Below the pieces are notes generated by a model. The model did no database searches. It was not told the origin of the DNA and worked only from the letters and a program-made list of their open reading frames with translations. From Actinobacteria bacterium IMCC26256 (GTDB lineage Bacteria > Actinomycetota > Acidimicrobiia > IMCC26256): a stretch of 64,000 nucleotides of DNA. The position numbers were made by a program, and so were the translations under genes. The stretch covers positions 1,115,001 through 1,179,000 of the forward strand of contig CP011489.1 of NCBI GenBank assembly GCA_001023575.1, given 5' to 3'. Positions 18,378-26,072 of the stretch are shown here, piece by piece; the first letter of the stretch is position 1, and every line of letters begins with the position of its first letter.

Positions 18378-18714
18378 ATGTCTCGTTCTCTTCTCTCGGC
18401 CGATAGCGGCCGGGTGGTGATGGGCTGGGTGTTGATGTAGCCGGTTGGTCTTGGTTTAGCCGAGGATCTCCGGCGCCACAGATCATACCGGCGCCCGCTT
18501 CCCAGAATTGGCCCCGCACGTAGTTATGCTTGAGGAGATTCAAGTGCTCACGGGCGTCTTGGAGAGAAGCAATCCCAGAAGTGCCCCCAGAATTTTGGGT
18601 AATCCAGATGGGTAATGCAGATGGGTGATCCAGACGATTCCCCACCTAGGTTGATTCGCAAGGATCGCTAGGAATAGTCAATAGCAGCAAAGCGTCGTGA
18701 AATGAGGACGAAGA
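18378..18714. other. Divergent intergenic region with a threefold 13-base repeat
   Basis: This 337-base stretch separates the divergent DUF2090 and korA genes and holds no credible gene. Three tandem 13-base units lie at 18597-18609, 18610-18622 and 18623-18635 (gggtaatccagat, gggtaatgcagat, gggtgatccagac). A short hairpin, CGGCC-gatag-CGGCC-type, lies near 18398. The korA ribosome-binding site GAGG sits at 18704-18707. The repeats are well placed, about 80-120 bases upstream of korA, to bind a regulator, but this is inference. Confidence 0.55.
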
Positions 18715-20592
18715 GTGAGCCCAGATAATGCCGAGCAGCAAGCCACCGAGGTATTAGAGCGAGTCGTTATTAGATTCGCTGGAGACTCGGGAGACGGTAT
18801 GCAGTTGGTAGGTGACCGCTTTACCGATGTAAGTGCTGCTTTTGGAAACGACCTAGCAACTCTCCCTGATTACCCAGCCGAGATTCGTGCTCCAGCGGGA
18901 ACTATCGCTGGAGTCTCTTCCTTCCAGGTGCACATCGCTGGCCGCGACATCGTGACCCCGGGTGATGCACCGAACCTTCTTGTAGCAATGAACCCAGCAG
19001 CCCTCAAGGCCAATATCAACGACCTGATGCCCGGTGGAGCAATCATTGCTAATAGTGATGCCTTTGAGACCCGAAACCTAGATAAAGCCGGGTACCTTGG
19101 CAACCCACTTGAGGACGGATCGCTCTCCGCATATCGCCTCTACTCAATCCCTATGACCTCGCTTACGCTTGAGGCTGCAAAGGGAACCGGAGCCAAGCCA
19201 AGAGATGCAGAGCGCTCTAAGAATTTCTTTGCTCTCGGTTTGATTGCATGGATGTACACGCGACCAACTGAGGCAATTACCGGTTGGATCGCAGAGAAAT
19301 TCGGTAAGAACCAAATCGTTCACGATGCAAACGTTGCTGCTCTCAAGGCCGGATATAACTTCGGTGAGACTGCAGAGATTTTTGAGCATGCGTATACGGT
19401 CCCATCAGCGCATTTGCCGGCTGGGCGTTACCGAAACATCACAGGAAACCTTGCTACTGCCTATGGGTTGATCGCTGCTGGGCATCAGGCGAAACTTCCG
19501 CTGTTCTTAGCTTCATACCCGATCACGCCCGCATCTGACATTCTTCACGAACTCTCAAAGCACAAGCGTTTCGGTATCCGCACCGTGCAGGCTGAGGATG
19601 AAATCTCCGCTGCCGGAATGGCAATTGGCGCTGCATACGCAGGGCATTTGGCCGTCACTACAACTAGTGGGCCTGGCGTTGATCTTAAGTCCGAGGCGAT
19701 GGGGCTTGCTGTCAGTATCGAGTTACCGTTATTGCTAATCGATGTTCAAAGAGGGGGTCCATCAACTGGCCTCCCGACTAAAACTGAGCAGGCAGACCTA
19801 ATGCTCGCGATGTATGGGCGACACGGTGAAGCACCACTCCCAATCGTTGCTGCTTACTCGCCCTCCCATTGCTTCGATGCAGTTCTAGAGGGGGCACGTA
19901 TAGCCCTTAAATATCAGACTCCCGTGATGATTCTCACAGATGGCTATTTGGCTAACGGATCTGAGCCCTGGCTCCTCCCCGCCGCTGCCGACCTCCCTGA
20001 CATCTCTGTAAAATTCCAGACGGAGCCCAACGGCACCGGCCCGGATGGAGAGCCTAAGTACATGCCGTACTTACGTGATCCAATTACCCTTGCCCGACCG
20101 TGGGCAATACCTGGAACCCCTGGGCTCATGCACCGCGTCGGTGGTATTGAGAAGCAGGATGTAACCGGGAACATTAACTACGAACCCTCCAACCACGAGA
20201 AGATGACTCATCTGCGTGCTGCGAAGATTGCAGGTATCGCAAACGACATCCCTCCTCTCGCTGTTGACGATCCATCAGGAGAGGCAGAATTGCTTGTTCT
20301 TGGGTGGGGAAGCACGTGGGGTGCAATTCAGGCCGGTGCGCGTAGATTGCGGGCCGATGGCGTCAATGTCGCTCATGCTCATTTGATGCACTTGAATCCA
20401 TTCCCCGCAAATCTTGGCGAGGTCCTTGCGAAGTATCCGAAAGTACTAATCCCTGAGATGAACCTCGGCCAACTCTCACGCCTTGTGCGCGCTGAGTACC
20501 TAGTCGATGCCAAGAGTCTTACGAAGGTCCAGGGTCTCCCTTTCCGGGCGGCTGAGATTGAAGCGAAAATGTTGGAGATGATCAATGGCTGA
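18715..20592 (+). CDS. korA: 2-oxoglutarate:ferredoxin oxidoreductase, fused gamma-alpha subunit
   Basis: KorA takes part in the CoA- and ferredoxin-dependent oxidation of 2-oxoacids, most likely 2-oxoglutarate to succinyl-CoA in an oxygen-tolerant TCA variant found in actinobacteria. Residues about 16-200 are the gamma domain (VIRFAGDSGDGMQLVG, DYPAEIRAPAGT). From about 225 comes the alpha domain, with FLASYPITPASDIL, VQAEDEISAAGMAIGAAYAG and TTTSGPGVDL, and a C-terminal transketolase-like domain. The length of 625 residues fits fused KorA proteins. The GTG start has GAGG seven bases upstream. It overlaps korB by eight bases. Confidence 0.93.
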   Translation: MSPDNAEQQATEVLERVVIRFAGDSGDGMQLVGDRFTDVSAAFGNDLATLPDYPAEIRAPAGTIAGVSSFQVHIAGRDIVTPGDAPNLLVAMNPAALKANINDLMPGGAIIANSDAFETRNLDKAGYLGNPLEDGSLSAYRLYSIPMTSLTLEAAKGTGAKPRDAERSKNFFALGLIAWMYTRPTEAITGWIAEKFGKNQIVHDANVAALKAGYNFGETAEIFEHAYTVPSAHLPAGRYRNITGNLATAYGLIAAGHQAKLPLFLASYPITPASDILHELSKHKRFGIRTVQAEDEISAAGMAIGAAYAGHLAVTTTSGPGVDLKSEAMGLAVSIELPLLLIDVQRGGPSTGLPTKTEQADLMLAMYGRHGEAPLPIVAAYSPSHCFDAVLEGARIALKYQTPVMILTDGYLANGSEPWLLPAAADLPDISVKFQTEPNGTGPDGEPKYMPYLRDPITLARPWAIPGTPGLMHRVGGIEKQDVTGNINYEPSNHEKMTHLRAAKIAGIANDIPPLAVDDPSGEAELLVLGWGSTWGAIQAGARRLRADGVNVAHAHLMHLNPFPANLGEVLAKYPKVLIPEMNLGQLSRLVRAEYLVDAKSLTKVQGLPFRAAEIEAKMLEMING

Positions 20593-21601
20593 GCCAGTAA
20601 CTCTTTCACGTAAGGATTTTTCCTCTGACCAAGAGGTGCGTTGGTGCCCCGGGTGCGGCGACTACTCCGTCTTGACCGCAGTGCAGTTGCTGCTGCCCGA
20701 GATCGGCATACTTCCTCAGAATCAAGTATTCGTGAGTGGTATCGGATGCTCAAGTAGGTTCCCCTACTACATGAATACCTATGGTGTTCATAGCATTCAT
20801 GGACGTGCACCGGCATTCGCCACAGGTATCGCGGCTGCGCGACCTGACCTCGACGTGTGGGTCGTAACCGGTGACGGTGACGGACTCTCAATCGGTGGGA
20901 ACCATCTGATTCATGCCCTTCGGCGCAACATCAATATCACAATTCTGATGTTCAACAATCAGATATATGGTCTTACTAAAGGTCAGTACTCTCCAACGAG
21001 TGAGGTTGGAAAAGTAACGAAGTCAACACCGTTTGGATCGATCGATCATCCGTTTAATCCAATCTCCGTTGCGCTCGGTGCTGAGGCCTCATTCGTCGCT
21101 CGAACCCATGACATGGACCGAAAGCACATGACAGAGGTCTTCCGGCGCGCCAATGCTCATCAAGGTGCATCGTTTGTAGAGATCTACCAAAACTGCAACG
21201 TCTTCAACGACGGAGCATTTGACGCAGTGGTAGCGAAAGACAGCCGTGCTGACATGCTCATTGATCTACACCACGGAGAGAAGATTGTGTTTGGCGCCGA
21301 TGGCGAGCACGGTGTCATGCTCGACGAGTTCGGCGAGGCCCATGTTGTCTCTGTAGCGGATGTTGGGCTCGAGAAGATCTTGGTCCACGATGAGCAACGC
21401 CCAGAGCCTTCTCTGGCATTTGCGCTATCTCGACTCGCCTCAGGCCCATATGAGCCGACACCGGTGGGTATCTTCAGAGCGATTCAGCGACCTTCGTATG
21501 AGATTGAGCTCAGCCGTCAGTTGGCTGCAGTCCAAGAACGCGGTGGAGCGCCAGACCTAGACGGGCTACTTGGATCCGGCAACGTATGGGAAGTCGTTTA
21601 G
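20585..21601 (+). CDS. korB: 2-oxoglutarate:ferredoxin oxidoreductase, beta subunit
   Basis: The thiamine-diphosphate-binding partner of KorA, 338 residues. RWCPGCGDYSVL near residue 20 holds cluster-binding CPGC cysteines. GIGCSSRFPYYMNTYGVHSIHGRAPAFATG and the ThDP/Mg motif VTGDGDGLSIGGNHLIHALRRN...FNNQIYGLTKGQ are complete. This two-subunit enzyme needs no separate delta ferredoxin subunit. The gene starts inside the end of korA, so the two are translationally coupled. KOR rather than pyruvate oxidoreductase is inferred from the KG-type two-subunit organisation and the actinobacterial setting. Confidence 0.93.
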   Translation: MAEPVTLSRKDFSSDQEVRWCPGCGDYSVLTAVQLLLPEIGILPQNQVFVSGIGCSSRFPYYMNTYGVHSIHGRAPAFATGIAAARPDLDVWVVTGDGDGLSIGGNHLIHALRRNINITILMFNNQIYGLTKGQYSPTSEVGKVTKSTPFGSIDHPFNPISVALGAEASFVARTHDMDRKHMTEVFRRANAHQGASFVEIYQNCNVFNDGAFDAVVAKDSRADMLIDLHHGEKIVFGADGEHGVMLDEFGEAHVVSVADVGLEKILVHDEQRPEPSLAFALSRLASGPYEPTPVGIFRAIQRPSYEIELSRQLAAVQERGGAPDLDGLLGSGNVWEVV

Positions 21602-21625
21602 AGCTAGATCTCTAAGGCGCTAACT

Positions 21626-22861
21626 CTAAGACGGGCTGTCTAAGAGTCTAAATACCATGCCAGTTCGTGGCTTAGGCCAGAAGAAGGTTGTCTTCTCTGG
21701 CATACGCACGCCTGCTTGACCAGCATCGCGAATTGTCGCAACACTAACCGGCGCCAAAATTATTGCTGCGGCGGCACCGCCGTTGGCGACAATCTCCGCA
21801 CAGTCTTCAGCGTCGTTTCTATACGTGAGGGCAGCCTCCCCAAGAAGCGGTCTAATCAAGGTCTCGAAGTGTGCGGATGCCACATTATGGAGCGACTCGG
21901 GGAGTGACTTACAGGCTTCATCTAATGCATTAGCGGCTGGGACGAGGAGGAACAAGCGGTCGGGGAGTACGAGTCCAATTGCGTCTTCTATGCCGACTGA
22001 ATCGTGGAGTGTTGCAATTCCCTCCTTCGTATGGGGTCCAGAGTCTCTAACTTCAAAGGTCTTCGCTACCAGATCAAGAAAATTCCTGGGAACTTCACTG
22101 AGCAGTCGATGAATTGCATGTACAACCAATTCCTTCTCTGCCAATTCGACGACGAAGCAGAGAATTGCATCCGAACCTTGATCGGTTGATCCCTGCTCTG
22201 AGCGATAAGCAAGTGCCGTCTCAAAGCGATGGTGGCCATCGGCGAGTACAAGCGGCCCAGCGGCGAGAGTGTCCTTAACTGCCTCTACTCCCGTTGGGTC
22301 CGTTAGCGCCCAGAGAGCGTGATGCACGTTGAACTCGTCGGTGCACTCGGCTAGCGGTGCTGATTTGGTAGCGGCGTTGAGTGAATCTGTTAGACCGACT
22401 GCTGTGCAGAGTCCCCAGATCGGATCGAGGTTTGCTCTAGTTGTTCGCAGTATCTCTAGGCGATCTGATTTGGCCTTCGGAAGCGTACGCTCATGAGGGA
22501 GTACCTCTCCGGTGCCGATGTGCTCAGGGAGGCTCAGCGCGCCAAGGACCCCTGTAGTGGTGCGTGCCTTGCCATGTCGCTCAGTGAAACTCATTCGGTA
22601 GACATAGAAAGCAGGCGTATCGTCGAGGGTTAATACCGCGTCTGCGCTCCAATCTGAGAGAAGTCCCGCGGCCACGGAGTACGGGTTTGGGTTGCTTTCG
22701 TCGGCTTCGGGCAGGATTAGCCGAACGGCGTTGAACTGGTCCCGTGACGCTAGGGCCCTGTGCTGATCTTGATCAATTACGTCATATGGAGGTGCTGTTA
22801 CTGAATCGAGTACTCCGCCGCCGGTATATCGGAGGCCGCGGAAGGGGAGAAATTCGGGCAC
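21626..22861 (-). CDS. DUF1015 family protein
   Basis: A 411-residue soluble protein with the hallmarks of DUF1015: the N-terminal LPFRGLRYTGGGVLDSVTAPPYDVI, then NAVRLILPE, FYVYRMSF, LPHERTLPKAKSDRLEILRTTRANLDPIWGL, and the central LVLADGHHRFETALAYR. It ends with ATIRDAGQAGVRMPEKTTFFWPKPRTGMVFRLL. The family is widespread, often near serine-biosynthesis genes, with no firmly known activity; the conserved ADGHHRYET stretch suggests an active site. Convergent with korB, with only 24 bases between stop codons and an imperfect stem (ctctaagac/gtctaagag) there. Confidence 0.88.
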   Translation of the reverse strand: MPEFLPFRGLRYTGGGVLDSVTAPPYDVIDQDQHRALASRDQFNAVRLILPEADESNPNPYSVAAGLLSDWSADAVLTLDDTPAFYVYRMSFTERHGKARTTTGVLGALSLPEHIGTGEVLPHERTLPKAKSDRLEILRTTRANLDPIWGLCTAVGLTDSLNAATKSAPLAECTDEFNVHHALWALTDPTGVEAVKDTLAAGPLVLADGHHRFETALAYRSEQGSTDQGSDAILCFVVELAEKELVVHAIHRLLSEVPRNFLDLVAKTFEVRDSGPHTKEGIATLHDSVGIEDAIGLVLPDRLFLLVPAANALDEACKSLPESLHNVASAHFETLIRPLLGEAALTYRNDAEDCAEIVANGGAAAAIILAPVSVATIRDAGQAGVRMPEKTTFFWPKPRTGMVFRLLDSPS

Positions 22862-22933
22862 GGTTTTTGATTCCTAATGAGAGGGGTTAATTGTTGTTGC
22901 TGGAATCATCGCACACTGCAATCGCCAAGCCCG

Positions 22934-23698
22934 TCACCCGGCAATGGGTCGCTCAGTAAGTATTGGGGGCGGTTTTAGGTGCGAACGCAGAATGAGCGCT
23001 ATGAAGGCTCCGAAAACGAATCCCCCGACATGAGCTGCCCAAGCAACTCCACTATTCGGCTCGATCGCAAACTGCATTAGGAACCACAGCCCGAGTACTA
23101 CAGCTGCAGGTATGTAGACGACGAGAATTACAAACATCGGCCACCAGGTCAGGATACGAGCGCGTGGGAATAATACTAAGTATGCCCCCATCACTCCAGC
23201 GATTGCTCCTGACGCTCCAACTATCGGGATAGTAGAACCGGGCTCAACAAGCACTTGTGCAAATGTCGCCGCTATCCCCGCTGCAGCGAAGAACGCTAGA
23301 AAGCCAACTTTGCCGAAGCGTTCTTCAATATTGTTGCCGAATACCCATAGAAAGAGCATGTTCCCTAATAGATGCAGCCAAGAGCCATGGAGAAAAATCG
23401 ATGCAAGCATCGATAGCCAGATGTTCTTGGCGCTAGCAAAAGGCCTCTCCCCGTAGGTCTCTCCCTCGATCGTGACTCGAGAGCGCCCGCACTCACCGCT
23501 CACCAATTCTGCCTCGCTCAGCGGCGCCTGGTCTCGAATCTCGCATGGAATCACTGCGTGCTCATAGCTAAAGACGAAGTCGCTGCTCCCACCGTGGGGC
23601 TGTACTAGGGCGAATACGAAGATATTGATGGCGATTAGGAGAATCGTCAAAAAGGGGATCTGGCCGGTTGGATTGTCGTCGTGTAGGGGGATAGCCAC
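22934..23698 (-). CDS. Rhomboid-family intramembrane serine protease
   Basis: The 254-residue membrane protein shows the rhomboid core. FLHGSWLHLLGNMLFLWVFG (103-121) holds the HxxxxHxxxN element (H104, H109, N113). The catalytic serine is S163 in GASGAIAGVMGAY and the general base is H223 in AWAAHVGGFVFG. Rhomboids cut membrane proteins within the bilayer; the substrate is unknown. An insertion of about 50 residues with two cysteines (PCEIRDQ, GECGRSRV) between helices 1 and 2 would lie outside the membrane and may form a disulfide. It is divergent from the lysine-rich protein gene. Confidence 0.9.
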   Translation of the reverse strand: MAIPLHDDNPTGQIPFLTILLIAINIFVFALVQPHGGSSDFVFSYEHAVIPCEIRDQAPLSEAELVSGECGRSRVTIEGETYGERPFASAKNIWLSMLASIFLHGSWLHLLGNMLFLWVFGNNIEERFGKVGFLAFFAAAGIAATFAQVLVEPGSTIPIVGASGAIAGVMGAYLVLFPRARILTWWPMFVILVVYIPAAVVLGLWFLMQFAIEPNSGVAWAAHVGGFVFGAFIALILRSHLKPPPILTERPIAG

Positions 23699-23772
23699 TG
23701 AGGAAGAGAATAATCGGTTAGCGGGAGAAGAACATCGGGCTATCGGGGGCTCGGGTAGGCTCTCGGGACACG

Positions 23773-23840
23773 CTCGATTACTTTAAAGACCCGCAAAATC
23801 GAGCCTGACCAAGCTTATTGCTGGCATCTAACTGGATGCC
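23773..23840. promoter_or_regulatory. Inverted repeats upstream of the H1-like gene and tlyA operon
   Basis: CTCGATT (23773-23779) and AATCGAG (23797-23803) form an inverted repeat with a 17-base spacer. GGCATC (23823-23828) and GATGCC (23835-23840) form a six-base-pair hairpin before the ribosome-binding site. They lie between divergent genes and could be an operator and a leader hairpin; neither is proven. Confidence 0.3.
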
Positions 23841-23876
23841 ATGGCAAGACACGACGGCAACTACAGGAGGATCCGA

Positions 23877-24341
23877 ATGGCGCAGCGACCCGATCTAACG
23901 CGTTTTATAGATGCTGGTGCAGGGTTTGTTTCATTGACACGCGGGCAGGCCCAAGCCAGCGCCCGCGAGCTGGTATCACAGGGGCTCCTTGCTCAGAATC
24001 AGGTACAGGCCTTCGTCGACGGAATACTTGAGGAGAGTCGCCGTCGACGCGACTCCGCTATCTCGACGGTGCGCACCGAGGTGGGCCGGCAGGTAAAATT
24101 ACTCGGGCTGATCACAAAAGACGACCTAGCGGATGCAGAGCGGCGCCTGCGTAAGGAGCTGGGGGGCAACTCGGCGAGCAAACCCTCAGGGGAGAGGAAG
24201 CCGCCCTTAAAGAAGACGGTAAAGAAGACGGCAGTGAAGAAGACCGCAGTGAAGAAGACTGCAGTGAAGAAGGCACCAGTTAAAAAGGCACCAGTTAAAA
24301 AGGCACCAGCTAAGAAGACGACTGCGAAGAGGAGTGCATGA
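23877..24341 (+). CDS. Small protein with phasin-like helix and histone H1-like Lys/Ala/Pro tail
   Basis: The start is ATG 23877, because AGGAGG (23865-23870) lies six bases upstream; an upstream ATG at 23841 is less likely. The first 100 residues (RPDLTRFIDAGAGFVSLTRGQAQASARELVSQG, then VQAFVDGILEESRRRRDSAISTVRTEVGRQVKLLGLITKDDLADAERRLRKEL) are amphipathic helices like those in phasin-type or polyhydroxyalkanoate-associated proteins. The last 45 residues are KKTAV/KKAPV repeats like bacterial histone H1 or HupB tails. DNA or polyphosphate binding by the tail is plausible. It is the first gene of the tlyA operon. Confidence 0.78.
   Translation: MAQRPDLTRFIDAGAGFVSLTRGQAQASARELVSQGLLAQNQVQAFVDGILEESRRRRDSAISTVRTEVGRQVKLLGLITKDDLADAERRLRKELGGNSASKPSGERKPPLKKTVKKTAVKKTAVKKTAVKKAPVKKAPVKKAPAKKTTAKRSA
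24208..24332 (+). repeat. 15-base-type tandem repeat coding for KKTAV/KKAPV units
   Basis: Units such as aagaagaccgcagtg and aaaaaggcaccagtt repeat about eight times and encode the lysine-rich tail. Neighbouring units are nearly identical, so unequal exchange is likely. The repeat makes a long false frame on the reverse strand. Confidence 0.75.
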
Positions 24342-24435
24342 GTCATCTCCGGCCGCGAGTGCTCTGCTCCTCCCGATCACGCCGTTCAAGCGCTTGTTTA
24401 GCAGCCTCGAACTCAACCCATTCATAGGATCACCG

Positions 24436-25221
24436 ATGCGACGTCGCCTAGATGCAGAGCTCGTTCGGAGGGGACTCTCTCCGAGTCGAGCGCGCGCTGT
24501 TGAGTCCATTGAGGCAGGCCAGGTAACCGTCGGAGGTGCGCCAGCCAACTCGGCTTCACGGCAAGTAGCTAGCGATGAGCCTATTTTTGTCGAGTCGCCC
24601 CCCGCTCGATTTGTCTCGCGTGGCGGAGAGAAACTCGACGCAGCGCTAGAGAAGTTCGGCATCAATGTTGAGGGCCGCAGAGCTCTAGATGCTGGAGCCT
24701 CTACTGGCGGATTTACGGATTGCCTATTGCAGCGCGGCGCCTCATCTGTGATCGCTGTTGATGTTGGGCGCGCCCAATTGGCGTGGTCTCTTAGAACGGA
24801 TGAGCGCGTGACGGTGATGGAGCGTGTCAACGTTCGCAGTCTTGCCCCCGAGGCGGTCGGGGGACCAGTCGATCTACTGGTCGCTGATCTCTCCTTTATT
24901 TCACTGCGCACTGTTGCACCGGCGCTAGCGGCTTTGACGACTATGGAAGCTGAACTGATACTTCTAGTTAAACCCCAGTTTGAGGCAGGGCGCGACCGCA
25001 TTGGGAAGGGCGGCATCGTGCGCGACAAAATGGTTCACCGGGCAGTCTTGAGTGAAGTCGTCGAGGGGCTTGCCTCCAACGGACTCGGAGTCTGCTCAAT
25101 AACGGCCTCTCCTCTTCGGGGTGCCGACGGAAATGTTGAGTTTCTCGTATTGGTTCGTCACTGTGAACCTTCGATCGCCGATTCAGAACTCGACGCTGTC
25201 GTAGCGGAGGTACATGCATGA
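24436..25221 (+). CDS. tlyA: 16S/23S rRNA (cytidine-2'-O)-methyltransferase TlyA
   Basis: TlyA methylates the 2'-O of cytidines in 16S and 23S rRNA; in mycobacteria it affects capreomycin sensitivity. The N-terminal S4 RNA-binding domain (MRRRLDAELVRRGLSPSRARAVESIEAGQVTVGG) is followed by a FtsJ-like fold with ALDAGASTGGFTDCLLQRGA. The KDKE catalytic set is visible as GGEKLDAAL, VADLSFISL, LLVKPQFE and VEFLVLV. ATG 24436 with AGGA six bases upstream gives 262 residues, the family's usual length; a longer frame from 24334 would overlap the previous gene and add unconserved residues. It overlaps nadK by four bases. Confidence 0.93.
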   Translation: MRRRLDAELVRRGLSPSRARAVESIEAGQVTVGGAPANSASRQVASDEPIFVESPPARFVSRGGEKLDAALEKFGINVEGRRALDAGASTGGFTDCLLQRGASSVIAVDVGRAQLAWSLRTDERVTVMERVNVRSLAPEAVGGPVDLLVADLSFISLRTVAPALAALTTMEAELILLVKPQFEAGRDRIGKGGIVRDKMVHRAVLSEVVEGLASNGLGVCSITASPLRGADGNVEFLVLVRHCEPSIADSELDAVVAEVHA

Positions 25222-26072
25222 AGCCCCCTCGAATTGTCGGTTTACTTCCGCACTCCGAACGACCTGAGGCACAGCGTTTGGCTGCAGAGGCCTCTAAGCA
25301 CTTAGTTGACCTAGGAGCAATAGTCAGAGTGCTCGCATCTGATGCACCTGAACTCGCGGAGTTCCACGTTGATGCCTCCACGTTTACTGAAGGGTTAGAC
25401 ATTGCAGTCTCGCTCGGCGGCGACGGAACAATGCTCAGGGCTGTAGACCTAGTCAGTTCAGCGGGCGTGCCAGTGCTTGGGGTAAATGTTGGGCAACTTG
25501 GGTATTTGGCCGAGGTTGAGCCTGCTTCTATTGCTAACGCATTGAGACGGGTCGTCGCAGGCGACTACACGGTGGACGAGAGAATGATGCTCTCGGTCGA
25601 GGTTGAGGGCTCAGCGCTCTCAGGCTCTTGGAGAGCACTAAATGAAGCGGTATTGGAGAAGTCCCAGCCCGGGCGCATAGTTCGCCTTGATGTCTCAATC
25701 AACGGAACCTTCTTTACAACATACGCAGCGGATGGAGTCATAGTGGCTACACCCACCGGCTCTACTGCATACTCTTTCTCGGCGCGTGGCCCAATTGTCT
25801 CGCCCCGCCACGACTGCATGGTCCTGACTCCTGTCTCCCCGCACATGCTCTTCGACCGAGCGCTCGTGCTCGATCCGAGCGAGGAGGTTCGATTCGATCT
25901 GAAAGGAACGCTCTCCGCTGTGCTGACTCTCGATGGTAGAGAGATCGGCCTGCTTGATTCTGGTTCCTCGGTTCGCTGCACTGGGGCTGCGCATCCTGCG
26001 TTGATTGCTACATTCGGCCCCCGAGATTTCCATCAAGTGCTCAAAGCAAAGTTTGGGTTAGCCGACCGATGA
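25218..26072 (+). CDS. nadK: NAD kinase
   Basis: Makes NADP from NAD using ATP or polyphosphate. Diagnostic motifs are GGDGT (67-71), the NE-type motif ALNEAVLEK, and TPTGSTAYSFSARGPIVSPRHD, with APVSPHMLFDR-like text (TPVSPHMLFDRALVL) downstream. At 284 residues the length is normal. The start ATGA overlaps the tlyA stop, and its own stop overlaps recN the same way. This tlyA-nadK-recN order is typical of actinobacteria and some Firmicutes. Confidence 0.95.
   Translation: MKPPRIVGLLPHSERPEAQRLAAEASKHLVDLGAIVRVLASDAPELAEFHVDASTFTEGLDIAVSLGGDGTMLRAVDLVSSAGVPVLGVNVGQLGYLAEVEPASIANALRRVVAGDYTVDERMMLSVEVEGSALSGSWRALNEAVLEKSQPGRIVRLDVSINGTFFTTYAADGVIVATPTGSTAYSFSARGPIVSPRHDCMVLTPVSPHMLFDRALVLDPSEEVRFDLKGTLSAVLTLDGREIGLLDSGSSVRCTGAAHPALIATFGPRDFHQVLKAKFGLADR

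Noticed and set aside
24207-25028. 273-codon reverse-strand frame opposite the lysine-rich tail and tlyA
   Set aside because: It is an antisense product of the KKTAV repeats and tlyA codons, with no domain or start signal.
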